From Chrysemys picta bellii (taxonomy: Eukaryota > Chordata > Testudines > Emydidae), in contig NC_088797.1 of the NCBI RefSeq assembly GCF_011386835.1, positions 63,079,587 through 63,143,586 of the forward strand: a stretch of DNA of 64,000 bases, in the 5' to 3' direction. This document shows positions 1-11,817 of this stretch, piece after piece. Both the position numbers and the translations under genes were made by a program. How positions within the stretch are numbered: position 1 is the stretch's first letter; each line of letters starts with the position of its first letter. Below the pieces are notes generated by a model. That model worked only from the letters and a program-made list of their open reading frames with translations, had not been told where the DNA came from and did no database searches.

Positions 1-1364
1 CTACAGGCCAGTCAGCCTCACCTCAGTCCCTGGAAAAATCATGGAGCAGGTCCTCAAGGAATCAATTCTGAAGTACTTAGAGGAGAGGAAAGTGATCAGG
101 AACAGTCAGCATGGATTCACCAAGGCCAAGTCATGCCTGACTAAACTAATTGCCTTCTATGAGGAGATAACTGACTTTGTGGATGAGGGGAAAGCAGTGG
201 ATGTGTTATTCCTTGACTTTAGCAAAGCTTTTGATATGGTCTCCCACAGTATTCTTGCCAGCAAGTTAAAGAAGTATGGGCTGGATGAATGGACTATAAG
301 GTGGATAGAAAGCTGGCTAGATCGTCGGGCTCAACGGGTAGTGATCAACGGCTCCATGTCTAGCTGGCAGCCGGTTTCAAGTGGAGTGCCCCAGGGGTCG
401 GTCCTGGGGCTGGTTTTGTTCAATATCTTCATTAATGATCTGGAGGATGGCATGGACTGCACTCTCAGCAAGTTTGCAGATGACACTAAACTGGAAGGAG
501 TGGTAGATACGCTGGAGGGTAGGGATAGGATACAGAGGGACCTACACAATTTGGAGGATTGGGCCAAAAGAAACCTGATGAGGTTCAAGAAGGACATGTG
601 CAGAGTCCTGCACTTAGGATGGAAGAATCCCGTTCACTGTTACAGACTAGGGACCGAATGGCTAGGAAGCAATTCTGCAGAAAAGGACCTAGGGGTTACA
701 GTGGATGAGAAGCTGGATATGAGTCAACAGTGTGCCCTTGTTGCCAAGAAGGCTAACGGCATTTTGGGCTGTATAAGTAGGGGCATTGCCAGCAGATCGA
801 GGGACGTGATCGTTCCCCTCTATTCGACATTGGTGAGGCCTCATCTGGAGTACTGTGTCCAGTTTTGGGCCCCACACTACAAGAAGGATGTGGAAAAATT
901 GGAAAGAGTCCAGCGGAGGGCAACAAAAATGATTAGGGGGCTGGAGCACATGACTTATGAGGAGAGGCTGAGGGAACTGGGATTGTTTAGTCTGAAGAAG
1001 AGAAGAATGAGGGGGGATTTGATAGCTGCTTTCAACTACCTGAAAGGGGGTTCCAAAGAGGATGGATCTAGACTGTTCTCAGTGGTACCTGATGACAGAA
1101 CAAGGAGTAATGGTCTCAAGTTGCAGTTGGGGAGGTTTAGGTTGGATATTAGGAAAAACTTTTTCACTAGGATGGTGGTGAAGCACTGGAATGGGTTACC
1201 TAGGGAGGTGCTAGAATCTCCTTCCTTAGAGGTTTTTAAGGTCAGGCTTGACAAAGCCCTGGCTGGGATGATTTAGTTGGGAATTGGTCCTGCTTTGAGC
1301 AGGGGGTTGGACTAGATGACCTCCTGAGGTCCCTTCCAACCCTGATATTCTATGATTCTATGAT
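1..1364 (+). mobile_element. CR1 LINE, 3' part including the 3' terminus
   Basis: This is the downstream half of a CR1 (chicken repeat 1 type) non-LTR retrotransposon, cut by the window edge on its 5' side. The ORF2 frame runs to 1276. A short 3' UTR follows with the phrase 'gaggtcccttccaaccctg', usual for CR1 tails. The element ends at about 1347-1364 in two copies of an ATTCTATG-type octamer, the terminal repeat expected of CR1 rather than poly(A). It is the best preserved CR1 in the window and so probably one of the youngest. Confidence 0.93.
2..1276 (+). CDS. CR1 ORF2 reverse transcriptase, C-terminal part (partial at 5' end)
   Basis: The frame is open from base 2 to the stop at 1274-1276 with no internal stop or frameshift. 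It encodes the reverse transcriptase of a CR1 LINE, which copies element RNA at nicked chromosomal target DNA. Taking the Met at 41 as residue 1, the palm motif [10 protein letters not shown] lies at 56-65 (catalytic Asp at 59), GVPQGS at 115-120, and the FADD box at 145-148 with Asp 147 and 148. The C-terminal part holds the CR1-typical sequence after the thumb, ending in a [12 protein letters not shown] tail. The real start and the endonuclease domain lie outside the window, so 41 is not a true start codon. All visible catalytic residues are kept. Whether the whole element is intact cannot be seen here. Confidence 0.92.
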   Translation, partial: YRPVSLTSVPGKIMEQVLKESILKYLEERKVIRNSQHGFTKAKSCLTKLIAFYEEITDFVDEGKAVDVLFLDFSKAFDMVSHSILASKLKKYGLDEWTIRWIESWLDRRAQRVVINGSMSSWQPVSSGVPQGSVLGLVLFNIFINDLEDGMDCTLSKFADDTKLEGVVDTLEGRDRIQRDLHNLEDWAKRNLMRFKKDMCRVLHLGWKNPVHCYRLGTEWLGSNSAEKDLGVTVDEKLDMSQQCALVAKKANGILGCISRGIASRSRDVIVPLYSTLVRPHLEYCVQFWAPHYKKDVEKLERVQRRATKMIRGLEHMTYEERLRELGLFSLKKRRMRGDLIAAFNYLKGGSKEDGSRLFSVVPDDRTRSNGLKLQLGRFRLDIRKNFFTRMVVKHWNGLPREVLESPSLEVFKVRLDKALAGMI

Positions 1365-2885
1365 ATGCACTTCCATGGCTTTTACTGAGATGACACACTC
1401 AACCCACCCATGCAGGGGGACAGCATCCTACCCAGCACTCCCTCCAGCATTGGCCTGAGTTTGCTTTTAGACGAAAGCTGAGACGGTCTCTCTACCGAGC
1501 TGGGAACAGCCCCAGGCGGGTCTGAGGCAGAAATTGCTCTAACTATGGATCCAAACATTGCAACCACAAGGACCAGAAAAATAATGACGTGGGACCCAGT
1601 GTTTATAAAACAAGAAAATTACAAAGTGATGATCAGCGAGTGTCTTGAATTGTGCGCAGACCTTCAAACTGCATATTACAGCTGTTGTGCCAGTAACAGT
1701 GACGAGCATTCAGGCTGCTAAAACTTTCCATCATAACCACGGGTCAGCACACACTCATCTCTTCTCAAACATTCCCAGCTGGGGTGAAATTCCCAAGCTT
1801 GATCACTTCCCATAAATAGCGGTTTTCTCCCTTAACTTTCAGCAAACTCCCACCAGCCACTTTTGAGCCACTAGAGGGAAAATACACATTTCCTAGCGGA
1901 AACTGCACCTAGGCCCAGTTTTTAAAATCGAGACTACAGCAAAAATGTTCACAGTGGAATAGCTAAGTCTTGAGAGGACACAGGCCGCCCAGAGTAGCTG
2001 GGCCACTGCTACATCGGGGGAAAACAATGTATTTTAGCTATGAGGATTTGAAAATAGCATCCTGTAAACGCAGGTGCAGACTGGAGAAGAGCTGGATTGT
2101 GCACGCAGTGCCAAAGGGAGCATCGTCACTCCCTGTTCTGGCGCTGGCTCCAAGCACTGTCAGGAGGTACGGTCCTCCTGCCCAGATCTCTGAGTGCTCA
2201 GTGCTCTTGTAATTACCTTGCTCATAGCATTTCTGCACAGCCTTAAATTAAACAGGGTCTCTGTGTGTGCAAGGGGCACTTTGTTAAATTCCTGCTCAGC
2301 TACAAGGTTCCTCTCCTTGCTAAATATAAACCAGCTAATTCCCCCAAGTGCCAGGCTCACAACCCCCGATCATATTATACGTGTATTATGCACACCGCAC
2401 ACTCAGTCACAACCCTTGCCTGCCACAAGAGCATGTCACCTGCCCGCCTGTGCCCATGCACAACCACCCTCCTTCCTTGGGTACATCCAGTGTTTCAAAA
2501 GGCCTCTCTTCATTTTGTGGGCCATGAACATGGCAAGAATATAAACAGAGGGGACAGAGTGAGCCAGGCCACAGCATCGGGCTCTCTCACCTCCTCCGAT
2601 GGCTTTTATTTGGGTCTAGGAAAATCTTGTCTCCCTCTTCCTTTCCCCACTGAGCTACAATCCTTTTTAGGCTGCTCAGAAGTCTTTTTGACTCATTTCC
2701 CAGTCTAAACAATCCAGGTGCAGGCAGCCAAGTAACCCCATGGCTTGGGAACAGTGCCGGAGGCCAGCAGCTGCAGGAAGCCTGGCCGGCCGAGAGGAGT
2801 CAGGCTGGGCCTGCAGCAGGAGTTCAGGCCTCAGAAGAGCCTAGGGAGGGGGCTCTGAGAGACCCCACCGACCCCTCAGCCTTTC
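1365..2885. other. No recognised feature
   Basis: Mixed-composition DNA between the CR1 tail and an AT-rich repeat. Short open frames occur on both strands, but none has a recognisable domain. I see no gene, RNA or repeat family here. Confidence 0.5.
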
Positions 2886-3130
2886 AGAAGAGAGCTGGGA
2901 GGAAAACAGATTTTCCATCTCACAAAACATTGCGAGATTTTGAATGTCTATTTATCCCAAATCGGGAGGAAAAGCCAAAATTTGGAAATTTGTCAGGAAA
3001 CAAAATTCCATTTTTCCCCATGTGGGGTCAATGGAAGTGCTGCATTTCCATTTTGACCGTTTACATTGTTAAAATAGAAAATAAAGTAAATTTCAAAGTG
3101 AAAAATTGAAACTTTCCATTCCGAAAATGC
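2886..3130. repeat. AT-rich dispersed repeat with GAAAA/TTTTC runs
   Basis: A block of alternating gaaaa, ttttcc, aaattt and caaaa words. It resembles blocks at 9896-10045 and 56330-56640 in texture, and all three show short self-complementary stretches. I take it for an old dispersed element of unknown class. Confidence 0.4.
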
Positions 3131-5112
3131 CAAACTGGGTCATACGGACATTTCTGAAATGCTGCGTGTGGCAGTCGTGTCCCCTGGCCTCTCTCCCTGC
3201 CTCCTGCCTCTTGCTGACCACATTCTTTTCTTAAGCTACACTGCCGGCTTGCTGGGGCAAGGATTGCTTCTTGGGGGTGTTTAAGCTCAATGAGGCGTGA
3301 TCCTGATTGGGCAATCTGGGCACTGCCACAATAACAGTAATGAATCATCGGATCTGACTTTCCATAGTGCTTCCAAGGCAAATACATTAAAACCAAACCG
3401 TCCACCCACAAGCCTGAGCCCTCACCTTGCCATCACCAGAATACATCTCCTGCCCAGCTGGAGAGCGCCTGAGCCTTTCTTAGCATGTTCTGGAGGGTCT
3501 GGAGCCAGCTCCAGAGTCCAGACTGATCTAGATTGATTTGGGCCCCCACCCCATCCTCTCCCGTTATCACTTTCAAGAAGGAGCTGTAGTTTTCAATAGC
3601 TCTGGGATTGATGTCACTGGGAATGGATTTCCCCTGAAGAGTTCAGAGCTGCAGGGATAGAAGCAATGGCCTCGCACAGACTCCGTGGTTTTTACGATGC
3701 CCAGTTCCTTATCTCTGAGGGTAGGTTCACACCAGATCGTGTAATGCGTTGTGAGTGCCTGAACTGCTATGGGGTGTCACTGACTTCCGGGGGTGCCTCC
3801 TGCATGTTGCAAGACTGCAGCTGTAATGTTCAGGGCTGGCTCCAGGCCCCATCCTCTCACATGGGTCTGGATTTGGGCAAGTGCTGTGCTTCAGTAAGGC
3901 CAACAGGGTCAGGATCAGACACTGCATCTGATAACGTTGTACCAGGCAGGCTCTATGGCACAGTTCTATTAACACAACGTGGATTTGTCCCAGTCTTGAT
4001 TGTCACAGCCACCTCTTCCCATGAGCTTCAGGCCAGCTCCATGTGGGCTGAGATCTGTGAGTAGAGTCGCCCTGGGGCAGGTCCACGAGCACGGTGGAGC
4101 CCTGGGGCGCCCTGCTGCAAAGGAGCATCTGCTGCAAATGCTCTTGCATGCACCTTTTTCATTTGCTCTGTGGGACCATTCGGGCCAGTCAGCTGTTAGC
4201 AGAAGTGCATACAAGACAGGCGTGAGCATAGCCAGTGCCTCAGACACACACTGCTTCCAGCATCCTGGCATGGTCTGTAAATCTCCAGGAACATGAAGAT
4301 GCCGAATGCCTATTACCTATGATCACAATGGCAACAGCCACCCTTCCAAAGTAGTTCCATTCTGAGAGTCTCCCATGCCCAGCAGAATTCCCCAGGCTAG
4401 AGTTGAGGAATATCACAGGAAACAGGAGCACCCACAGTCTAATAACCTGGTTTTTCTGCTCCCCCCACTCTCTGGACTGGTCAAGCCCTGATCTGAAAGC
4501 AGCATTTTGCCCTCTGTTCTTCTCATGAACACACCTCTCCCCCATGCAGATCAATAGCCAGAAATAGTTCACATTCAAACTTCCATGGAGAACCCCCACC
4601 CCCACCCCGCCCATCCTCCCAAGGGCTGGTTCCTTCTCTCTTTACAGCCTGCATTGAGGAGATTCCTGAAACGCTTTTTATTACCACAGCACAGACATAA
4701 GTAACGAGATGAAAGAGCTCCCCCTACAAAAGTCATCTGCTTGTTTCACTTTGATTTCTATTGACCAGACTGCCTGTCTCCTGCCACAAACGGACTCACA
4801 TTCCCCATCAGCTGGGGACCTTCTTTAATATCAATGAAAACAGACGCTTTCCTGAGACCTGACAGCACTGACACCCGCCCAGAACTTTACTGCCCTTTGT
4901 TCCCCCGGCCTGCACTCGCTGTGGTTTCTGCAGCTCAGCAAATTCTTTCACATGAAACTGATCCCATTAAATACTTGGAGAAGCATCCTCCTTGTCCCTT
5001 GGTCTGCTTTCTCTACTGTGACTCCTTTGCTGGGCCCGGTCTGCACTCCAGCCTCAGACAGGACTCCCAGTCTGGATGCGTTACACAAACTGCTTCCTTG
5101 GTTTCAATTCCC
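3131..5112. other. No recognised feature
   Basis: Apparently unique DNA. The AT-rich stretch around 4660-4770 and the run near 3560-3660 look like ordinary non-coding sequence. Short open frames here carry no domain I know. Confidence 0.5.
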
Positions 5113-5775
5113 CTCTGTTAGAGCACAGGGACATAAGAGCGGCCATACTGGGTCAGCCCAACAGTCCATCTAGCTCAGCATCCTGTCTTCCAACAGTGGC
5201 CAATGCCAGGTGCTTCCAAGGGAATGAATAGAACAGGGCAATTATCAAATGATCCAGCCCGTCGTCCACTCCCAGCATCTGATAATCAGAGGTCTAGGGA
5301 CATGCAGAGCATGGGGTTGCGTCTCTGACCATGTTGGCTAATAGCCGTTGATGGACTGATCCTCCATTAACTTATCAAATTCTTTTTTATAGTTTTATAT
5401 ATAACCCAGTTATAGTTTTGGCCTTCACAACATCCCCTGGTAACAAGTTTCACAGGTTGATTGTGCATTGTGTGAAGAAGTACTTCCTTGTGTTTCTTTT
5501 AAACCTGCTCCCTATTATTTCATTGGGTGACCCCCTGGTTCCTGTGTTATGCGAAGGGGTAAAAAGCACTTCCCTATTCTCTTTCTCCATACATGATTTC
5601 ATATCCCCCCTTAGTTGTCTCTTTTCCAAGCTGAACAATCCCAGTCTTTTTAATGTCGCCTCATATGGAACCTGTTCTATACCCCTAATCATTTTTGTTG
5701 CTCTTCCCTGCACCTTTTCAATTTCTAATGTATCGTGGGGCGACCAGAACTGCACACAATATTCCAGGGCTCTTC
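5113..5775 (-). mobile_element. CR1 LINE fragment, 3' end (minus)
   Basis: The plus-strand text starting 'acataagagcggccatact' is the reverse complement of the tail of a CR1 subfamily that also ends at 21547. On the minus strand, 5755-5450 encodes the end of the reverse transcriptase, including [28 protein letters not shown] and a KYFFT motif. The 3' UTR lies at about 5450-5113. The element is 5'-truncated at about 5775, as is usual for LINEs. Confidence 0.88.
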
Positions 5776-6065
5776 AATCTATGACAGAAAGGCAGATCAA
5801 GAACCAGTGGCTGGAAGCTGAAGCTAGACACATGCAAATTAGAAATAAGCTCAAGTGTTTACCAGTGAGGGTGATTAACTATTGGAATGAACGCCCTCGG
5901 GAACTGGTAGATTCTCCATCTCTTGATGGCTTCAGATCCAGACTAGAGTCTTTCTGGAAGAGGCTTTAGCCAAACACAAGTTATTGGGATCAATACAGGG
6001 GAACTGGGTGAAATCCTCTGACCTGTATTATACCAGTGATCTAATGATACCGTCTGGCCTTATAG
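5776..6065 (+). mobile_element. Older CR1/L3-like LINE 3' fragment
   Basis: This plus-strand piece encodes a tail with a QWLEAEA-like start, RNKLKCLPVRVINYWNERPR and a SPSLDGFRSRLESF motif ending at 5969. It is followed by about 100 bp of 3' UTR mentioning 'ctgacctgtattatacca'. It belongs to a different, older branch than the neighbouring minus-strand CR1. A related copy lies at 47430-47945. Confidence 0.75.
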
Positions 6066-7033
6066 ATTCAGAGTTAACTCCCTAGCTGTCTGGTTATAGA
6101 CAGGTACCCTTGAGTCTGCCCCTCAATGAACTCTTGTTGGGCCTAAAGTTCTGGAATGACCAGGAAGATGGGGCACCACTCCAGTGTCTCTTTCTTGAAC
6201 CGTCATTCTGCCCTCACACCCTGATATAAATTGGTCTAGTTAAAGTGATGGGAACCCCATCCCCGCCCAGAATGGACATAGTTATAAGGGTGATCTACAC
6301 CGGGATAGCTATTGCCATATGGGAAGAGGAAAAGCTAAGCAATTTAAGGCACCTTTATCCCAGTATTGCATCCACACAAGGGGTTGTACTGGGTGTAACT
6401 ACATCAGCACAATATCACCCCCAGCATTGAATAGTTACCAAGCCTATGCATAGACCAGGCCTATGTCTTTGTCAAATTAACCCTATTGACAGACATTAAA
6501 CGTCCGATGCTCTCGGCTCAGCAAGACACGTGTAACCAGTGAGGTCACCACTGTGCTTCCCAGCATGCTCTGCAAAGCTGAAGGTAGACATTGTTCAGAA
6601 AACTTGGCAACAGTGTTCAAGTTTCTCCTTCCTTCCCTGGGTAAAAAATAAAAGTGCAGATAAAAATCCCCTAAATCATATATTTTGGGGGAATTGTATT
6701 ATTTCTGAGGAGTGGGGTTTGCTTGTTTGGTTTTCAAAGAAGCAGTTCATTCACACAGAGCTATTCCTTAGTGATGGGACCAACTTACATGGCCTGCAGC
6801 AAACAGGTCAGAAACAGAACTTCAAGGACAATTTGAGATAAGCCCAACTGCTGTGTTTGGCTCTGGATCCAAGCTCCCTGGAGCTGCTAGACCTGGTGAT
6901 TCAGTTTGACCTAGTGCACAGATGGGACCATGTTCCAATTTTGAATCTGGATGCAACCCAAATGTAACCAGATTGTGAGGTGTTCTGGGCCTGGAGTTAG
7001 GCCCATCTCTGATGATCACAGATACCGTCAGAA
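6066..7033. other. Fragmented old repeats, no gene
   Basis: Positions 6281-6445 read like a decayed short DNA transposon: 'gtgatctacaccgggatagc' is a typical subterminal phrase, repeated loosely near 6395 as 'actgggtgtaactacatc'. Positions 6840-7015, ending 'gcccatctctg', look like another dispersed repeat. The rest is unremarkable. Confidence 0.35.
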
Positions 7034-8105
7034 TCCTAGAATCACAGCCATCTAGGGCCGGAAGAAACCTCGAGAGGTCATCAAGTCCAGCCCCCTGCTC
7101 TGAGGCAGGATTAAGTAAACCTAGACAATCCCCGCCAGATGTTTGTGCAACCTGTTCTTAAAAACCTCCAGTGATGGCGATTCCACAATCTCCTGTGGAA
7201 ACCTGTTCCAGAGTTTAACTGAAAGAAAATTGTTCCTGGTATCTAACCTAAATCTCCCTTGCTCCAGATTAAGTTCATTACTTCTTGTCCTACCTTCAGT
7301 GCACATGGAGAACAACTGATCACTGTCCTTTATAGCAGCTCTTAACATATTTGCAGTGTTCTCAGGTCCCCCTCTGTCTTCTTTTCTCAAGACTAAAGAT
7401 GCTTAGTTTTTTTAACCTTTCCTCATAGGTCATGTTTTCTAAACCTTTCATCATTTTTGTTGCGCTCCTCTGGACTCTCTCCAATTTGTGCAATCTTTCT
7501 TAAAGTGTGGCACCCAGAATTGGACACAGTACTCCAGCTGAGTCCTCACCAGTGGCAAATACAACTTGTCAACTACATCCCATGTCTTACATATCACATT
7601 CCTGCTCATACACCCCAGAATGATATTAGCCCTTTCTGCAACTGAATCACTGTTTTGACTGATATTCAGTCCATGATGCACTATAACCACCAGATCGTTT
7701 TCAGCAGTGCTACCACCTAGCCAATTATTCCCCATTTTGCAGCTGTGCATTTGATTTTTCTTTCCTGCATGAAATACTTTGCACTTGTCTTTATTGAATT
7801 TCATCTTGTTGATTTCAGATCAATTGTCCAATTTGTCAAGGTCGTTTTGAATGCTAATCCTGTCCTCCAAAGTGCTTGCAACCCCTCCCAGGGGTGTCAT
7901 CTGCAAATTTATACATATACTCTCCACTCCATTATCCAAATTATTAGTGAAAATATTGAATATTAGAGGACCCAGGACTGACCTCTGTGGGACCTCACTC
8001 GATGCACCCTCCCGGTTTAACAGCAAACCACTGCTAACTACTCTGTAAGTATGGTCTTTCAGCCTGTTGCACCCCCACCTTCTAGTAATTCCATTTAGAC
8101 CACAT
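7034..8105 (-). mobile_element. CR1 LINE fragment, RT to 3' UTR (minus)
   Basis: On the minus strand the pieces are, in order, 8026-7820 (GVPQRSVLG-like RT box and an INDLDNG-like stretch), 7804-7451 (the KFNKDKCKV region and an EYCVQFW motif) and 7390-7121 (the C-terminal region with [18 protein letters not shown]). The 3' UTR runs to about 7034 with the 'gaatcctagaatcacag' tail. Several frameshifts and stops separate the pieces, so it is a dead copy about 1.07 kb long. Confidence 0.9.
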
Positions 8106-9423
8106 TTCCGTAATTTGCTTCCTCCTCCAAAGTAAGAGTCTGACTGTCAACCTGGAAACAAACAGGAGCTGCAGCGGCATCTTTCACAACCTGTATCTTT
8201 CATCTTTTTTCACTTTTTGGTTTCCTGGCCAAGCACCCTACTCCAGGAGCTGCTGTATATTCTTATCACAACAGGCCCAAAATTATTTGCAGTTGAATAT
8301 GAATGATCTCCCAGGAAAAGGCTGGCCTCAACACTCAAATCCTCCTTTGTCAGAGACAAGGCAACTTTCTCAGCATAAGACTTAATAATTATTCTCCAGG
8401 AGCCATGCTGTTGGGCCCGGAGCCTGTAGGATAAGTCATTCACTGTAACTGTCTCCTGTTTAAACTCTGTAACTCGTAGCCATTGTGTTCCACAAAATTG
8501 CTATGGCCCATCTGTCATTTTGAATTGCTGACATGGCAGAACCTGTCTGGGTCACAGAGTCACCAGGCACCAGAGGTAATAACTGGTTTTGTATGAAGCT
8601 GCGGCCGTGTATTCTTGAAAGTAATGGAGCTGAAATACATACGGAATGATGACAGCTCAATCGCCCGGTGACAATTGAGCATGATTTGTACAGACCTTAG
8701 TGTGAGAGCAGAGGTGGGTAATTAAGAAGCTGGTAAAGACACGGGAGATGCTTGATGACAGGCATCAGGTGAGCAGAGCCCAGGCTGGGCAGTGCTTCCA
8801 CTTCTCTCTTGGGGAGCGGGGAGCTGGCCAGAGAGGAGAAGAGGGTTTCCAGGGGATTCCAAGGGAAACCAAGGGAGATGAAATCAGGGCAGATGAGAAA
8901 GGTGCTTGCAGATTCTCTGTCTGGTTCCCAGGCAATGGGATGATATCACCAGGTTTGTTCCAATCATTCCTGATGACTTTTGGCCCCGTGCTGGGCTCCT
9001 GTTTCAGACTGCAGGGTCATTTTCAGAACAGCAGTAATTTCCCAGTTTCTCATTATCAGATGATGTCAGGCTGCCCTAATGCTGGCTGGTGCAGTATGGC
9101 CCTTTCTTTCTGTTGGAATTATGCTTTCAGTTAGTTATCATCCTTCTTCAGAAGCAAAGTCAAGAAACATTCTGATCTGCTTATCCCCCTCACGGTCCTC
9201 CGCTTGTGCTAATAGAATGGTGCAAAGAGGAGACAACCCCTGCCTCCAGTAGCTTTCAGTCTGAATTACAGACAAAGGGTCCCTAACTCTGCTCTCTGTC
9301 ACACTGGTGTAAGTTCAGAGCAACCCCCGTTGACTTCAATAGAGCTCCTGTGGCTTTACACTGGGAAAACAGAAAGCAGAATTTGGCCCATAATGTCTAT
9401 AGAGAGACACTGGCTGCCTGAAT
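8106..9423. other. No clear gene; one short old repeat
   Basis: About 9285-9395 contains 'cactggtgtaagttcagagc' and 'gttgacttcaatagagctcc'. This is the same dispersed motif that is tandemly arranged at 58281-58490. The rest shows nothing recognisable. Confidence 0.4.
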
Positions 9424-9895
9424 GCACTGGATGGCTAAATGGAGGCTCTTTTAAAATGCATTTTGTTTGAATGGGCCCAGCTTACCAAGAGATCCAGATC
9501 ACCCTGTATGGCTTTCCTGTCTTCACCATTATTTACCACTTTGCCTGTCTTGGTGTCATCTGCAAACTTCATCAGCAGGGATTTTGTATTTACTGCCAGA
9601 TCATTGATAAAAATGTTGAATAGCATCAGACCTAGCACTGATCCCCACAAGACCCTGCTAAAAACACCCCAATTCCTTCAGGATTTTCCACAGACTACTT
9701 TCTGAGATCTGTCACTTAGGCAGTTCTTAATGTATTTAACATGTGCTCTATTGATATTGTATCATGCTAATTTTTAAATCCAAATTTCATGTAGTACTAA
9801 GCCAAACACCTCACAAAAGTCTAAGTATAGTAAATCTATGCAGTTAACGTTATCAACCAACCTCGTAACCTCATCAAAAACTGAAATTAGATTTG
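9424..9895 (-). mobile_element. CR1 LINE fragment, RT core (minus)
   Basis: Minus-strand translation of 9650-9435 gives [15 protein letters not shown] followed by the MKFADDTK catalytic box and an LDLLVSWAHSNKMHF stretch. This is the RT palm of a CR1. Upstream RT sequence continues in broken form to about 9895. Both ends are lost. Confidence 0.85.
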
Positions 9896-10045
9896 TGTAA
9901 AAAGACCAACAAAGTGAAAAAAAACGAAAACTGAAAATGTTTGTCCAAAAACTGCCAAAACCTGAATATTTCTGGCCCCAGATGAAACATTTTCAGCCAA
10001 AAACTCCCATTAAACCCCCAAATGTTCACCGGGGCCCGAACCCGC
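9896..10045. repeat. AT-rich dispersed repeat
   Basis: Alternating 'gaaaa', 'aaaactg' and 'cattttcag' words, as at 2886-3130 and 56330-56640. No coding potential. Confidence 0.35.
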
Positions 10046-10059
10046 TCTTGGCAGCCCTG

Positions 10060-10240
10060 CTCGTGTGTGACACAGGTCAGAGACCTGCCTAACAAGAATT
10101 CCTAGAGCAGCTCTTTTAGGGAAAACATACACTCTTGATTTAAAAATTGCCAGTGATGGAGACTCCACCACGACCTTTGGTCAATTGTTCCAATGGTTAA
10201 TGACCCTCACTGTTAAAAGATGAGGTTCTTCATTTTGAAA
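10060..10240 (-). mobile_element. CR1 LINE 3' coding fragment (minus)
   Basis: The plus-strand phrase 'ccagtgatggagactccacc' and the 'caattgttccaatggttaat' phrase are the reverse complement of the C-terminal CR1 ORF2 region. It lies on the wrong side of the 9424-9895 RT piece to be the same unrearranged copy, so it is treated as a separate fragment. Confidence 0.75.
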
Positions 10241-10916
10241 GTGGTGCCAGCCCATGTGCTGTGACTGGCCTGCACCGAACAAGAATAATCTTGACATAGC
10301 TGAGCCCCCAGATCCCTAATGACAGAGGTGAGAAAGGGACAGAGAGGGATCTATAGCAGAATCTATAGCAGAATCATGGCAGACTCTGGCACCAGCCAGG
10401 GGACCAAATCCACTATCAGCCTGGAGTGTGTCGTGCCTTAGAAAACTAGCCAAATACACACACGACTGAATAAGGTAGGCCTGGCTGACTCAGTGACTGT
10501 GGAAAGTGTTAGCCACTCGCATGTTATGCTATTGCCAAGTCAAAACTGTCTCCTTACAAAAATTAAAGTAGCTTAAAAGGTGGGGATGCAAAGACAGCAA
10601 TCAAGTGACTGCAAATGAGATGGTGTCATGCCTGTATGGAGATGATGTAATGTCACACTGACTTCAATGGACTTAACCTATGTTTAAAGTTAGGAATGTG
10701 GTTAGGTGCTTTGCTGAATTGAGGGCTAAGTTGTCAAGTAACAAAACCAAAACAAGAAACAGGCGCAGTGGGATTTTTATTTCTGATTTCTTGGTTTTCT
10801 CTCAGTGGGACCTGTGATTCATCAGGAAGATACTGGATCAAAGCAATGTCAAACAAGATGTCAGCTGCATCATTTCCACCCGCACCACAAAAACCCTTAA
10901 GTCACTGACACTGGGA

Positions 10917-11817
10917 TGGAATTCTAAAACTGTACTATAATGTTCAGCCACTAGGTGGTGCTGTGAGTCACACACCTTGCCTTAGAGGTAACAGCCATAC
11001 CTGGCAGTGTATTGAAGTATCTTATAGAGCAGAGGTTCTCAAACTGTGGTCTGTGGACCAGCAGTGGTCCGCGAGCTCCATTCAAGTGGTCCGCGGATAG
11101 TTCCCTCTAAGGTACGTGCCTGGCCGGCCGCACACAAGAGAATGAAGGGCCACCCACCTAATTAGTGGAGCCGTGCAGGCGTGGCTCCACTAATTAGGTG
11201 CCTGGACCCTGGAGAAGACGCACATGTAAGGTGAGGTGGTGGCTTTGGGAAGAATAGGAGGTAGATGGGAGGGGGAAGTGGGGTGAGAAGAGGAGGTGGA
11301 GAGAATTTGGGACATGCAGGGCTGTGATGGCCAGAGAAAGAGGTGACTTTACCCAGCTCCAGGTCTACAGCTGCCGGGGAGAAATGGCCCACCTTCCCAG
11401 TGTCAGCTCTGGCTGCTGTGGTGGGGGAGAGACCCCCTCCTTCCTAGCCCCAGCTCGGGGGCTGCTGCGGCAGGGGAGAGAGGGCACATCCATTGCATTA
11501 GAAAGATCAGACTACTGATATTAAAATCTGAGTGGTGTGCTTTTATTTGTAGAACAAAAACAGTGTATTATTCTTAAGGTTTTTTTAATATAGCCTTTTT
11601 ATCCAAAGTGCTTTACAATAGTTAGCTAACGGTACAAACAACGCCGAGACCCTCATCAATTTTCAAGTGGTCCGCGAAAAGAAAGTTTGAGAACCGCTGT
11701 ATATAGAGAACACATCTCTTGTATCTCTCTCTCTCTGTGGTGGAAACTCTATAGCCAGTCCAAAGCTGGTACAAAAGCCTGACCCTGCAATGTACCATGT
11801 ACAAGGAGTATGTGACA
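10917..11817 (+). repeat. 5' LTR, interrupted by a hAT-like insert
   Basis: The LTR runs from TGGAATTCTAAAACTGTA at 10917 to TGTGACA at 11817. Without the 11030-11699 insert and its target duplication it is about 225 bp, close to the 3' LTR length of 211 bp. Shared blocks include 'catacctggcagtg' and 'gaacacatctcttgtatctc'. Confidence 0.88.
11030..11699. mobile_element. hAT (Charlie-like) non-autonomous element inside the 5' LTR
   Basis: The termini are inverted repeats: left CAGAGGTTCTCAAAC, right GTTTGAGAACCGCTG. They match the CAGNGGTTCTCAAAC ends I associate with hAT-Charlie elements. The flanks are ttatagag (11022-11029) and tatatagag (11700-11708), an 8-bp-type target duplication with a small change. 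The 3' LTR lacks the insert, which confirms the boundaries. The interior has a perfect inverted repeat at about 11157-11200 and no transposase. Confidence 0.88.
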
